DNA of 64,000 nt from Ferribacterium limneticum (GCF_020510585.1 NZ_CP075190.1:4028001-4092000); one strand, 5' to 3'. Positions 52,870-61,569 are shown, counted from the first letter of the stretch. Numbers and translations: made by a program. Notes: generated by a model not told the origin, from the letters alone.

Positions 52870-53664
52870 ATGACTACCCACATCGACATCCGCCAGGTCA
52901 ACAAGGTCTTTCGCACCGGCGAACGGGAAGTGATCGCCCTCAAGGAGATCAATCTCGAAATCAGGCAAGGCGAGTTCGTCTGCCTGCTCGGCCCCTCGGG
53001 CTGCGGCAAATCGACGCTGCTCAACGCCGTGGCCGGCTTTCAGCCGCCATCGAGCGGCGAAATAGTCATCGAAGGCAAGAAGATCCTCAAGCCTGGCCCG
53101 GATCGCGGCATGGTCTTCCAGGAATACGCCCTCTTTCCGTGGATGACGGTGGCCCAGAACATCGCCTTCGGCCTCGAAATCCAGAAAAAGGACAAGGCCG
53201 AGATCGAGCTGACGGTGAACCAGTTGCTCGACCTGCTGCACCTCACCGACTTCCGCGATCGTTTCCCGAAGGATCTCTCCGGCGGCATGCGCCAGCGCGT
53301 TGCCATCGCCCGCGTGCTCGCCCTCGACTCGCCGATCATGCTCATGGACGAGCCGTTCGGCGCCCTCGACGCGCTGACCCGGCGCAACCTGCAGGACGAG
53401 CTGCTGCGCATCTGGGAAAAGCTCGGCAAGACCATCCTCTTCGTCACCCACTCGATCGAGGAGTCGATCTACCTGGCCGACCGCATCGTCGTCATGACCT
53501 ACCGCCCCGGCACGGTCAAACGCGACCAGATCGTCGACATGCCACGGCCGCGCGATCCGTCGTCGGCCGCCTTCAACGACCTCAAGCGCGAACTCGGCCG
53601 CCTGGTCATGGAGGAGCAGGAACGCCACGCCAACGACGAAATGAAACTTGCTGCGGTCGACTGA
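52870..53664 (+). CDS. ABC transporter ATP-binding protein (TauB/SsuB type)
   Basis: 264 residues. Walker A CLLGPSGCGKSTLLNAVAGF, Q-loop GMVFQEYALFPWMTVAQNI, signature LSGGMRQRVAIARVL, Walker B IMLMDEPFGALDALTRRNLQ, H-loop LFVTHSIEESIYLADRI. Energises the permease at 50903. A degenerate copy of the dispersed repeat (53651-53684) spans its stop codon. Confidence 0.94.
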   Translation: MTTHIDIRQVNKVFRTGEREVIALKEINLEIRQGEFVCLLGPSGCGKSTLLNAVAGFQPPSSGEIVIEGKKILKPGPDRGMVFQEYALFPWMTVAQNIAFGLEIQKKDKAEIELTVNQLLDLLHLTDFRDRFPKDLSGGMRQRVAIARVLALDSPIMLMDEPFGALDALTRRNLQDELLRIWEKLGKTILFVTHSIEESIYLADRIVVMTYRPGTVKRDQIVDMPRPRDPSSAAFNDLKRELGRLVMEEQERHANDEMKLAAVD

Positions 53665-53684
53665 GAAAAACGGCCAAAATCGGT
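53651..53684 (+). repeat. Dispersed repeat, copy N (degenerate, over a stop codon)
   Basis: CTGCGGTCGACTGAG, AAAAAC, GGCC, AAAATCGG. Spans the TGA of the ABC ATPase gene. Confidence 0.7.
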
Positions 53685-53695
53685 AGGATGACGGG

Positions 53696-55525
53696 GTGAA
53701 TCCCAACCAAGTCCCCCGCCCGGCCGGGCGAAATCGCCGCACCCTGCTCCTGCTCGGTGCGGCGGTTTGTTTCTGCCTGCTGCTCGGCGGGCTGACCTAC
53801 CGCGTCTTCTTCGGCATCCATCTGGACAGCGACCGGCATCTGTCCGCCCAGCGCCTCGACGCCTTTGCTCTGTCGCTCGACGCCACGCTGGCCCGCCACG
53901 AATCGCTGCCCGGCCTGCTCGCCCTCGACCCGTCGCTCGCCGCGCTGCTCCGCGACCCGGGCAACCCGCAACGGATCGCCGCTGCCAACGCCTACCTTGA
54001 AGCCGCCCAGCAGGGCGCCGCGGTCGCCGCGACCTATCTGATCGACGCCAAAGGCATGACCCTGGCCGCCAGCAACTGGCGCCTGCCGCACAGCTTCGTC
54101 GGCCACAACTACGCCTTTCGCCCCTATTTCCGCGACGCGCTGAAGAATGGCCTCGGTCGTTTCTACGGCGTCGGCGTGACCACCGGCGAACCCGGCTATT
54201 TCCTCGCCGCCCCGGTCCGCGAACAGGGCAAGGCGCTCGGCGTAATCGTCCTCAAGGTGGGTTTGGAAGCCATGGAACAAGCCATGGCCGGCGCCGGCGA
54301 AACACTGCTGCTGGCCGATGCCGACGGCATCGTCTTTCTCTCCTCGGACCGCCAGTTGCATTACCGGACGCTGGCGCCGCTCAGCGCCGCGGTCAGTGCC
54401 CGACTGGCCGAGACTCAGCAATATGGCAACCAGGCCATCAGGCCGTTGGCCACCCGGACGATTCCGCTCAACGCCAGCGAACCGATCCGCCTCGCCCTGC
54501 CCGAACAGGCGCCCCGCGAATGGCTGATCCACGCCCGGCCGGTCGGCAATTCAGGTTGGCAGGTCGTCCAGTTGGGCGACCCCGGCGAAGCGCGCAGCAC
54601 GGCAACCGCCGCCGCCACTGCCGTCGCCTTCGCCACTGCCTTCCTGCTCGGCGTCGCCGCTCACTTTCGCCAGCGCAGCCGCCGGCGCGAAGAATTGCGC
54701 CGCATCTACGCCGAACTTGAAACCCGCATCGCCGAACGTACGGCCGATCTGACCGAGCAGATCGCCGCCCTCGAGAGCACCAAGGCGATCCTGCGCGAAA
54801 CCCGCGACGCCGCCGTGCAGGCCGGCAAGCTGGCGACGCTGGGTCAGATGTCGGCCGGCATCAGCCACGAACTGAACCAGCCGCTGGCCGCCCTGCAAAC
54901 CTTTGCCGACAACGCCAGCGCCCTGCTCGCCCGCAGCCGTTACGACGAAGTCGCCGAGAACCTGCAGATGATCAGCGAGCTGGTCGACCGCACCGGGCGC
55001 ATCGTGCGCCAGCTCAAGACCTTCGCCCGCAAGGAAGCGCCGACGCCGCAGGCGGTAACGGTGACGAGCGCCATCGAACACGCGTTGATGATCGTCGAGC
55101 CGCGTCGCCGCGAAATCGGCGCGCGCATTGCCGTCGCTCCATCCGCGCCAGATTTGCTGGTCGTCGCCGAAGCCGGTCGGCTGGAGCAGATACTGGTCAA
55201 CCTGCTGCGCAACGGGCTGGACGCCATGGCCGGTCAGCCGGAACCGGTGCTCGACGTGGCGACCCGGCGCGACGGCGACGCCGTCAGCATCGCCGTCAGC
55301 GATCATGGCGCCGGCCTGTCGGACGACGCCCGCAGCCACCTCTTCGAGCCTTTCTACACCACCAAGCCGGCCGGCGAAGGCCTCGGCCTCGGCTTGGCCC
55401 TGTCGCTGACCATCGCCGAAAGTTACGGCGGCACGCTGAGCGCGCACAATGCGCCCGAAGGCGGCGCCGTTTTCGTGCTGAGCCTGCCTTCTGCTGGAGA
55501 GACCAATGCCCCATCTGACGCTTGA
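53696..55525 (+). CDS. DctB-type membrane sensor histidine kinase
   Basis: 609 residues. First TM (TLLLLGAAVCFCLLLGGLTYRVFF, about 15-38); a periplasmic double-PAS-like (PDC) domain (about 45-285); second TM (TAAATAVAFATAFLLGVAAHF); a coiled-coil linker (LRRIYAELETRIAERTADL); HisKA with AGISHELNQPLAALQTFADNAS (the DctB-type HExNQPLAAL box); HATPase with HGAGLSDDARSHLFEPFYTTKPAGEGLGLGLALSL. The start is GTG 53696. It senses an external, probably organic-acid-like, ligand and phosphorylates the DctD-type regulator. Its end overlaps the tautomerase gene by 20 bp. Confidence 0.92.
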   Translation: MNPNQVPRPAGRNRRTLLLLGAAVCFCLLLGGLTYRVFFGIHLDSDRHLSAQRLDAFALSLDATLARHESLPGLLALDPSLAALLRDPGNPQRIAAANAYLEAAQQGAAVAATYLIDAKGMTLAASNWRLPHSFVGHNYAFRPYFRDALKNGLGRFYGVGVTTGEPGYFLAAPVREQGKALGVIVLKVGLEAMEQAMAGAGETLLLADADGIVFLSSDRQLHYRTLAPLSAAVSARLAETQQYGNQAIRPLATRTIPLNASEPIRLALPEQAPREWLIHARPVGNSGWQVVQLGDPGEARSTATAAATAVAFATAFLLGVAAHFRQRSRRREELRRIYAELETRIAERTADLTEQIAALESTKAILRETRDAAVQAGKLATLGQMSAGISHELNQPLAALQTFADNASALLARSRYDEVAENLQMISELVDRTGRIVRQLKTFARKEAPTPQAVTVTSAIEHALMIVEPRRREIGARIAVAPSAPDLLVVAEAGRLEQILVNLLRNGLDAMAGQPEPVLDVATRRDGDAVSIAVSDHGAGLSDDARSHLFEPFYTTKPAGEGLGLGLALSLTIAESYGGTLSAHNAPEGGAVFVLSLPSAGETNAPSDA

Positions 55526-55868
55526 ATACACCCGCAACCTGAGCGATTTCGATCCGACCGTGGCGCTCGCCGCGATCAATGCGGCGGCCTTCGATTCCGG
55601 CCTGTTCGGCGAGCCGGATATCAAGAGCCGGGCCATCGGTCTCGATTGCTTTCAGATCGGCGTTCTGCCCGGCGCGCGCGGCTTCATCCACATCCGCATT
55701 GCCCTGCTGGCCGGGCGCAGCGACGAGGAACGGCAGCATTTGGCCGAGGCCGTGCTGGCGGCGCTGAATGCCACGGTCAACCGGAAAAAAGGCATGGAAA
55801 TCCAACTCAGCGTCGAAACGGTCGATCTCGACCGGGCCAGCTACGCCAAGGCCGTGATCGATGGCTGA
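55506..55868 (+). CDS. 5-carboxymethyl-2-hydroxymuconate isomerase-type tautomerase
   Basis: 120 residues starting MPHLTLEYTRNL (Pro1 catalytic after Met removal), with FIHIRIALLAGRSDEERQHLAEAVLAAL and IQLSVETVDLDRASYAKAVI. CHMI family, an enzyme of homoprotocatechuate breakdown. Residues ATVNRKK come from a sense copy of the dispersed repeat (55767-55804). It overlaps the kinase gene before it by 20 bp and the dctD-type gene after it by 8 bp, so all three are co-translated. Suggests an aromatic-acid or dienoic substrate for the transporter. Confidence 0.85.
   Translation: MPHLTLEYTRNLSDFDPTVALAAINAAAFDSGLFGEPDIKSRAIGLDCFQIGVLPGARGFIHIRIALLAGRSDEERQHLAEAVLAALNATVNRKKGMEIQLSVETVDLDRASYAKAVIDG
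55767..55804 (+). repeat. Dispersed repeat, copy O (in CHMI-type tautomerase gene)
   Basis: ATGCCACGGTCAACCGG, AAAAAAG, GCATGG, AAATCC. Sense, encoding NATVNRKKG. Confidence 0.88.
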
Positions 55869-57192
55869 ACTGACAGTATTTCTGGTTGAGGACGACGCAG
55901 CCGTCCGCAAAGGCTGCGAGCAGGCGCTGTCGCTGGCCGACATCCCGGTGCGCGGCTTTGCCGATGGCGAAGCCATGCTTGCCGCGCTGGTTGCCGGCCA
56001 GCCGGCGTTGGTGGTGACCGACGTGCGCCTGCCGGGCAAGGACGGCCTCGAACTGCTGCGCGAACTGCGCCAGCACGACCGCGAACTGCCGGTGCTGCTG
56101 ATGACCGGCCACGGCGACGTGGCCATGGCTGTCGAGGCGATGCGCGAAGGCGCCTACGATTTCATCGAAAAGCCGTTCCCCTCAGAGCGCCTGATCGCCG
56201 CCGTGCGCAGCGCCCTAGAAAAGCGCGCCCTGATCCTCGAAAACCGGCAGCTCAAGGAACGCATCGGCGACAACGGCGTCGCCCGCATCATCGGCCAGTC
56301 GCCCATCATGCAGCGCATTCGCCAGCTCGTCGGCACGCTGGCGCCGACCGGCGTCGATATCCTGCTCAATGGCGAAACCGGTAGCGGCAAGGAAGTCGCC
56401 GCCCGCGCCATCCACGAAGCCAGCCACCGGCGCGGCCCTTTCGTCGCCATCAATTGCGGTGCGCTGCCTGAAACGGTCTTCGAAAGCGAGCTGTTCGGCC
56501 ACGAAGCGGGCGCTTACACCGGGGCCGGCAAACGCCGTATCGGCCGCATCGAACACGCCAACGGCGGTACGCTGTTCCTCGACGAAATCGAGTCGATGCC
56601 ACTCAACCTGCAGGTCAAGTTGTTGCGCGTGCTGCAGGAACGCAGCGTCGAGCGGCTGGGCAGCAACGCGGCGATTCCCGTCGATTGTCGGCTGGTCGCG
56701 GCGAGCAAGATCGACCTCAAGGCGGCGTCGGATGCCGGCCAGTTCCGCGCCGATCTGTATTACCGCCTCAACGTCGTCAGCCTCGACCTGCCGCCACTGC
56801 GCCAGCGGCGCGAGGATATTCCGCTGCTCATGGCGCATTTCCTGCACGAAGCGGCGCTGCGTTTCCAGCGCCCGTTGGCGGGTTGGACGCCGGCCGATCT
56901 GGCGCGCTGGTCGGCCCACGACTGGCCGGGCAATGTCCGCGAATTGAAGAACGTCGCCGAACGCTGGGCCCTCGGCCTGCCCGACGCGCTGCGCGGAAAC
57001 GAGGTGCCGGTACCAGCCGCGCTGTCGCTGGCCGAGCAGGTCGATGCAACCGAACGCCAGATCATTGAAAGCGTGCTTGGCCAGTGCGCCGGCAACGTCG
57101 CCCAGGCCGCCGAAGTGCTGCACACTCCGAAGAAAACGCTGTACGACAAGCTGACCCGGCACGGCATCGCGGCAGACAACTTCAGGCATTGA
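55861..57192 (+). CDS. DctD-type sigma-54 response regulator
   Basis: 443 residues. Receiver (1-120): [18 protein letters not shown], phospho-accepting [26 protein letters not shown]+ core (about 140-370): [15 protein letters not shown] (Walker A), GAYTGA at about 221 (the sigma-54-contact GAFTGA loop, Y for F), [12 protein letters not shown] (Walker B), [11 protein letters not shown]. Fis-type HTH at the end: [28 protein letters not shown]. It should activate the sigma-54 promoter at 49848 by binding 49738-49784. Confidence 0.94.
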   Translation: MAELTVFLVEDDAAVRKGCEQALSLADIPVRGFADGEAMLAALVAGQPALVVTDVRLPGKDGLELLRELRQHDRELPVLLMTGHGDVAMAVEAMREGAYDFIEKPFPSERLIAAVRSALEKRALILENRQLKERIGDNGVARIIGQSPIMQRIRQLVGTLAPTGVDILLNGETGSGKEVAARAIHEASHRRGPFVAINCGALPETVFESELFGHEAGAYTGAGKRRIGRIEHANGGTLFLDEIESMPLNLQVKLLRVLQERSVERLGSNAAIPVDCRLVAASKIDLKAASDAGQFRADLYYRLNVVSLDLPPLRQRREDIPLLMAHFLHEAALRFQRPLAGWTPADLARWSAHDWPGNVRELKNVAERWALGLPDALRGNEVPVPAALSLAEQVDATERQIIESVLGQCAGNVAQAAEVLHTPKKTLYDKLTRHGIAADNFRH

Positions 57193-57200
57193 GGCCGGCG

Positions 57201-57260
57201 ATTTTCCACGGTCTACCGGGCTTGCTACGGTCAACTGGAAAAAACGGCCAAAATTGAAAT
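57201..57260 (+). repeat. Dispersed repeat, tandem copies P1 and P2
   Basis: P1 (57201-57220): TTTTCCACGGTCTACCGGG, core only, without A tracts. P2 (57221-57260): GCTACGGTCAACTGG, AAAAAAC, GGCC, AAAATTGAAA. Between convergent genes, 4 bp from the LuxR-type regulator stop. Confidence 0.88.
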
Positions 57261-57263
57261 GAC

Positions 57264-58190
57264 TCAGGCGCCGCGCATCTTGCTCATGGCCAGATTGGCC
57301 GCTGCCGTGCGCGTTTCAACGCCGAGTTTCTCGAAGACGTGTTCGAGGTGCTTGTTAACCGTGCGCGGGCTGTTGCCGAGGATTTCGCCAATGTCATTAC
57401 TCGTCTTGCCCTGCACGACCCAGTAAAGCACTTCGGCCTCGCGCTGGGTCAGGCGGAAGGCGGCGATCAGCGATTCGACGGCCGAGGCGTCGTTTTCCTC
57501 GCGCAGCACGACGAGCCATTCATCGTCGCCGGTCTGGTCGTGGAACGACGCGAGCAGGCGCTTGTTGCCTTCGGCGATGAGCAGGGCCGGCGCATCGCGG
57601 CCATCGGCGCGGGCGCGCAGAGCGGCGGCGATCCAACTCAGCAGCTCTTCCGGGGCGACCGTTTCCGGGTTGGCGAAATAGGCGTTGAGCAGGCTGCGGG
57701 CGAGCGGCGTCTGCCAGACAATCTTGCTGTCGGCGGCGCGCACGGCGACGGTAGCCTGGCCGAAGGCATCGAGCGCGCTGCGCGCCTGCTTCATCTGCCG
57801 GGCGTTGGCCATGTGGGCAGCGATGCGGGCCAGTACCTCGGCCGGGCGGATCGGCTTGGTGACGTAATCGGCACCACCAGCGGCGAAGGCAGCGACGACG
57901 TGCTCGGTTTCGGTCAGGCCGGTCATGAAGACGATGGGGATGTGCTGGGTCGAGAAATCGGCTTTCAGGCGACGGGCCACTTCGAAGCCGTCCATGCCGG
58001 GCATCAGCGCGTCGAGCAGAATGACGTCGGGCAGGCTCTGGCGTGCCCGCTGCAACGCCGCTTCGCCGTGCGTCGCGACGAGCACGGTGTAGCCGGCCTC
58101 GTCTAACGCATCGTGCAGCAGGGAGAGGTTTTCCGGCACATCGTCCACGATCAGGACGATGTCGGAGATGGTCCGGTCAACTGGCGGCAT
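57264..58190 (-). CDS. LuxR-type response regulator with long central region
   Basis: 308 residues. Receiver (10-125): VLIVDDVPENLSLLHDALDEAGY, LLDALMPGMDGFEVARRL (Asp about 59), KPIRPAEVLARI. A central region of about 100 residues (QATVAVRAADSKIVWQTPLARSLLNAYFANPET) looks PAS-like. C-terminal LuxR HTH: LTQREAEVLYWVVQGKTSNDIGEILGNSPRTVNKHLEHVFEKLGV. It overlaps the permease-kinase gene by 14 bp, so the two form one two-component unit. Confidence 0.9.
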   Translation of the reverse strand: MPPVDRTISDIVLIVDDVPENLSLLHDALDEAGYTVLVATHGEAALQRARQSLPDVILLDALMPGMDGFEVARRLKADFSTQHIPIVFMTGLTETEHVVAAFAAGGADYVTKPIRPAEVLARIAAHMANARQMKQARSALDAFGQATVAVRAADSKIVWQTPLARSLLNAYFANPETVAPEELLSWIAAALRARADGRDAPALLIAEGNKRLLASFHDQTGDDEWLVVLREENDASAVESLIAAFRLTQREAEVLYWVVQGKTSNDIGEILGNSPRTVNKHLEHVFEKLGVETRTAAANLAMSKMRGA

Positions 58191-61100
58191 CGCGCATTTT
58201 CCTGAGAATTTCCTTCATCGCATCGAACTGGAATTGTCGCGCAAGATCGCGCAGGATGCGGACGAATTCGCCGTGGCTGGCATCCATCCGCTCGATCTCG
58301 GCGAGCTTGTTGAGGATGCCGCGCAGGTAGCCGAGGGTGATCAGTTCATCGAGCGCGGCCATTTCGGTTTCATCAGGCGGCAGCAGCGGCAGGGGTTCGG
58401 CTGGCGCGGCGGGGGTTGCGGCGACCGGTGCTTCGGCGGTGACCCATTCGAGGTCGAGCTTGCGGCCCAGCCAGGCGAGCAGTTCGTCGACCTTGAGCGG
58501 CTTGACGATGAAATCGTCGGGCGTCACGCCGACATCGTTGTCCAGCCCCTTGTCGTAGGCGTTGGCCGAGAGGATGGCAATGCTGGCCTCGTTATGGCCC
58601 TGCTGACGCAGGCGGCGGATGGTTTCCCAGCCATCGATGCCGGGCATGCCGAGGTCCATGAAAATCAGGTGCGGCGCGAAACGCGGCACGGCGGCCAGGC
58701 ATTCGTAGCCGCTGGCCGCCTGCTCGACAACGAAGCCGAGCGGTTCGAGGACATTTTGCAGCAGGTCGCGGTCGACCTTTTCGTTGTCGACCACCAGAAT
58801 GCGCTGCCGCACGCCGACGTAGCCGATGCGGTTGAGTTTGGGCAGTTCCCGCGCCGCCTGCGCCGAATGCACCGAGGGCAGGAAGAGGCGGATGCGGAAC
58901 AGCGTGCCTTCGCCCGGCGGGCTCGACACCTGCATTTCACCGCCCATGAGGTCGGTCAGCATGCGGGCGATGGTCAGGCCGACGCCGCTGCCGCCAGCCT
59001 GCACGCTGCTGCCGCGCGTGAAAGGCTCGAAGATGCGCTCCATGTCGGCAGCCGGAATACCGGGGCCGGTGTCGCGGATTTCAAAAATCGCCATGTCGCG
59101 CCGGCATTCGACGCCGAAAGTGACGCCGCCGCGCACGGTGAATTTGACGGCGTTGCCGAGCACGTTGATCAGGATCTGACGCAGGCGTTTTTCGTCGGCT
59201 CGGACGACAGCCGGCACCTCGCCGAGCGGCCGGTACTCAAAGCTCAGCCCCTTGTTGCGCGCTTGCAGCTCGAACATGCCGACGATCTGCTGCATCAGTT
59301 CGGGGAAATCCATCGCCCTAACGTCAAGCGTCAGCTTGCCGCCCTCGATGCGGGCGATGTCGAGCGTGCCTTCGATAACCGACAGCAGGTGGTCGCCGGA
59401 TTTGCGGATGACGCTGACGGCCTGGGCACGGTTGGGCGGGACGTCCTCGTCGGCAGCGAGAATCTGGGCGTAGCCGAGGATGCTGTTGAGCGGTGTCCGT
59501 AGTTCGTGGCTGATCGCCGTGATGTAGCGGCTCTTGGCCTGGTTGGCCTGCTCGGCGACGACCCGGGCTTTTTGCAGCGCCTCATCGGTGCGCTGGTGCG
59601 ATTCGATTTCCTGCATGAGCAACTGCGTTTGCCGGTTCGACTCCTCCTGCGCGACGCGCCGGCTTTCCTGGGTCAGCACCATCCACCAGGCGATGACCCC
59701 GGAGAGCATGAGCAGCGCCGCGAAGGTCTTGATGAAGCTGTCCTGCAGGCGGGCAATGACGGCCGGTTCGGGTGCGCCGAGGGCCAGCAACTCGTGCGTA
59801 TAAAGCACGCCGAGAATCAGCGCGAGGATCGGCACGATGCCGGTCATCAGCAGCAGGTAGTGGCCGAGGCCGGTCTCAAGGTAAGGCAGCGCGGCCTTGG
59901 GCAGGATGCGCCGGAGCACCGCGTTCCATTGCGCGCCAAGATGGCCGGCCGGCTTGCACTGGTCATGGCAGCGGGCATCGAGCGTACAGCACAGCGAGCA
60001 GATCACGCCTTGGTAGGCGGGGCAGTAGGCCATGTCCTCGCCTTCGTAGTCGCGTTCGCAAATTGAGCATTTTTTTCGGTTGACCGTGGGAACCTCTTTG
60101 GGGCGGACCAAGTAGTAGCGCCCCCCCGTTCCCCAAGCAATCAGCGGCGAGGCAACGAACGCCGCGACCAGCGCGACAAATGGCGCATACGGCTGCAGCG
60201 CCTCGCCAAACAGCCCGACGAAGGTGCACACTGACAACAGCGAGGCGATGGCCATGGCGCCGACGCCAACCGGGTTGATGTCGTATAGATGACTGCGCTT
60301 GAACTCGATGCCCGGCGGCGACAGGCCAAGCGGCTTGTTGATGACGAGGTCGGCGACGACAGCCGCCATCCACGAAATGGCGATGTTCGAGTAAAGCCCG
60401 AGCACCTGGCCGAGCGCCTGGAAGACATCGAGTTCCATGAGGAGCAGCGCGATCAGGGTGTTGAAAACGACCCAGACAACGCGGCCAGGGTGGCTGTGCG
60501 TCAGCCGGGAGAAGAAATTCGACCAGGCCAGCGAACCGGCGTAGGCGTTGGTAACGTTGATCTTGAGCTGCGAAATGACGACGAACAGCGCCGTCGCAGC
60601 AACGGCCAGCGTCGTGTTGTCGAAGACGTGCGAAAAGCCGATCAGGTACATCTGGTTCGGGTCGACCGCCTTTTCGGCGGGAATGCCGTTGCGCAACACG
60701 AGCCAAGCGAGCAGTGCACCACCGAGCATTTTGAGGACGCCGGGCACCACCCAGCCCGGCCCGCCGATGATGACGGCCAGCCACCAACGCCGATTGTTGG
60801 CTGGCGTTTTTTCCGGCATGAAGCGCAGGTAATCGACCTGTTCCGCCATCTGCGTGACCAGCGCGATGCCGACGGTCAGCGCCGCCGCGAAGAGGTGCGG
60901 GTTGAAGCTGGCTTCACCGCCCCGCTCGCCGCCGTATTGCCAGAGGCCGGACAGCGCCTGCGGATCTTCGAGGAAAAGGAAGGCGTAGGGCAGGACGAGC
61001 AGGAAAATCCACAGCGGCTGCGTCCACGCCTGCAGTTTGCTGATCGCTGTGACGCCGTGGGTGACCAGAGGAATGACCACAAGCGCACAGATCAAGTAAC

Positions 61101-61569
61101 CCCAGACCGGCGGAATCTTGAAGGCGAGTTCGAGCGCATAGGCCATGATCGCCGCTTCGAGGGCGAAGAATATGAAGGTGAAACTGGCGTAGATCAGCGA
61201 GGTGATCGTCGAGCCGATGTAGCCGAAGCCGGCGCCGCGCGTCAGCAGGTCCATGTCCAGCCCGTGGCGGGCAGCCATGACGCTGATCGGCAGACCGATC
61301 AGGAAGATGATCAGGCCGGTGGCAAGAATGGCCCAGAAAGCGTTGAGAAAACCAGCCTGGACGAGCATGGTCGCACCGACCGCTTCGAGCACGAGAAACG
61401 AAGCCGCGCCAAAGGCCGTGTTGGCGACGCGCAACTCGGACCATTTGCGGAAACTGCGCGGGGTAAAACGCAGCGCGTAGTCTTCCAGGGTTTCGTTGGC
61501 AACCCAGGTGTTGTAGTCGCGCCGGATTTTGATGATGCGCTGGGTAGCCGTCGTGAGCTGTGGATCCAT
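58177..61569 (-). CDS. NCS1 permease fused to hybrid histidine kinase, with Cys cluster
   Basis: 1130 residues. N-terminal 1-480: NCS1 (nucleobase/hydantoin/allantoin-type) transporter with about 12 helices (ANTAFGAASFLVLEAVGATMLVQAGF, LTRGAGFGYIGSTITSLIYASFTFIFFALEAAIMAYAL, DNTTLAVAATALFVVISQLKINVTNAYAGSLAWSNFFSRL). Next, a Cys-rich segment (about 501-540, CSICERDYEGEDMAYC ... CSLCCTLDARCHDQC), possibly metal-binding. Then two helices, HisKA SHELRTPLNSILGY (about 686), HATPase GGSGVGLTIARM, and a receiver with FMDLGMPGIDG (about 968). A repeat copy encodes VPTVNRKKCSI at the transporter-Cys junction. Probably a transceptor kinase signalling nucleobase-like solutes. Confidence 0.88.
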   Translation of the reverse strand: MDPQLTTATQRIIKIRRDYNTWVANETLEDYALRFTPRSFRKWSELRVANTAFGAASFLVLEAVGATMLVQAGFLNAFWAILATGLIIFLIGLPISVMAARHGLDMDLLTRGAGFGYIGSTITSLIYASFTFIFFALEAAIMAYALELAFKIPPVWGYLICALVVIPLVTHGVTAISKLQAWTQPLWIFLLVLPYAFLFLEDPQALSGLWQYGGERGGEASFNPHLFAAALTVGIALVTQMAEQVDYLRFMPEKTPANNRRWWLAVIIGGPGWVVPGVLKMLGGALLAWLVLRNGIPAEKAVDPNQMYLIGFSHVFDNTTLAVAATALFVVISQLKINVTNAYAGSLAWSNFFSRLTHSHPGRVVWVVFNTLIALLLMELDVFQALGQVLGLYSNIAISWMAAVVADLVINKPLGLSPPGIEFKRSHLYDINPVGVGAMAIASLLSVCTFVGLFGEALQPYAPFVALVAAFVASPLIAWGTGGRYYLVRPKEVPTVNRKKCSICERDYEGEDMAYCPAYQGVICSLCCTLDARCHDQCKPAGHLGAQWNAVLRRILPKAALPYLETGLGHYLLLMTGIVPILALILGVLYTHELLALGAPEPAVIARLQDSFIKTFAALLMLSGVIAWWMVLTQESRRVAQEESNRQTQLLMQEIESHQRTDEALQKARVVAEQANQAKSRYITAISHELRTPLNSILGYAQILAADEDVPPNRAQAVSVIRKSGDHLLSVIEGTLDIARIEGGKLTLDVRAMDFPELMQQIVGMFELQARNKGLSFEYRPLGEVPAVVRADEKRLRQILINVLGNAVKFTVRGGVTFGVECRRDMAIFEIRDTGPGIPAADMERIFEPFTRGSSVQAGGSGVGLTIARMLTDLMGGEMQVSSPPGEGTLFRIRLFLPSVHSAQAARELPKLNRIGYVGVRQRILVVDNEKVDRDLLQNVLEPLGFVVEQAASGYECLAAVPRFAPHLIFMDLGMPGIDGWETIRRLRQQGHNEASIAILSANAYDKGLDNDVGVTPDDFIVKPLKVDELLAWLGRKLDLEWVTAEAPVAATPAAPAEPLPLLPPDETEMAALDELITLGYLRGILNKLAEIERMDASHGEFVRILRDLARQFQFDAMKEILRKMRDAAS
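60059..60096 (-). repeat. Dispersed repeat, copy Q (in permease-kinase gene)
   Basis: Minus strand TCCCACGGTCAACCG, AAAAAAATG, CTC, AATTTG. Sense, encoding PTVNRKKCS. Confidence 0.85.

Noticed and set aside
227-60096. Repeat as a REP/RAYT or MITE element
   Set aside because: Copies are not palindromic, have no terminal inverted repeats or target duplications, and lie in frame within genes.
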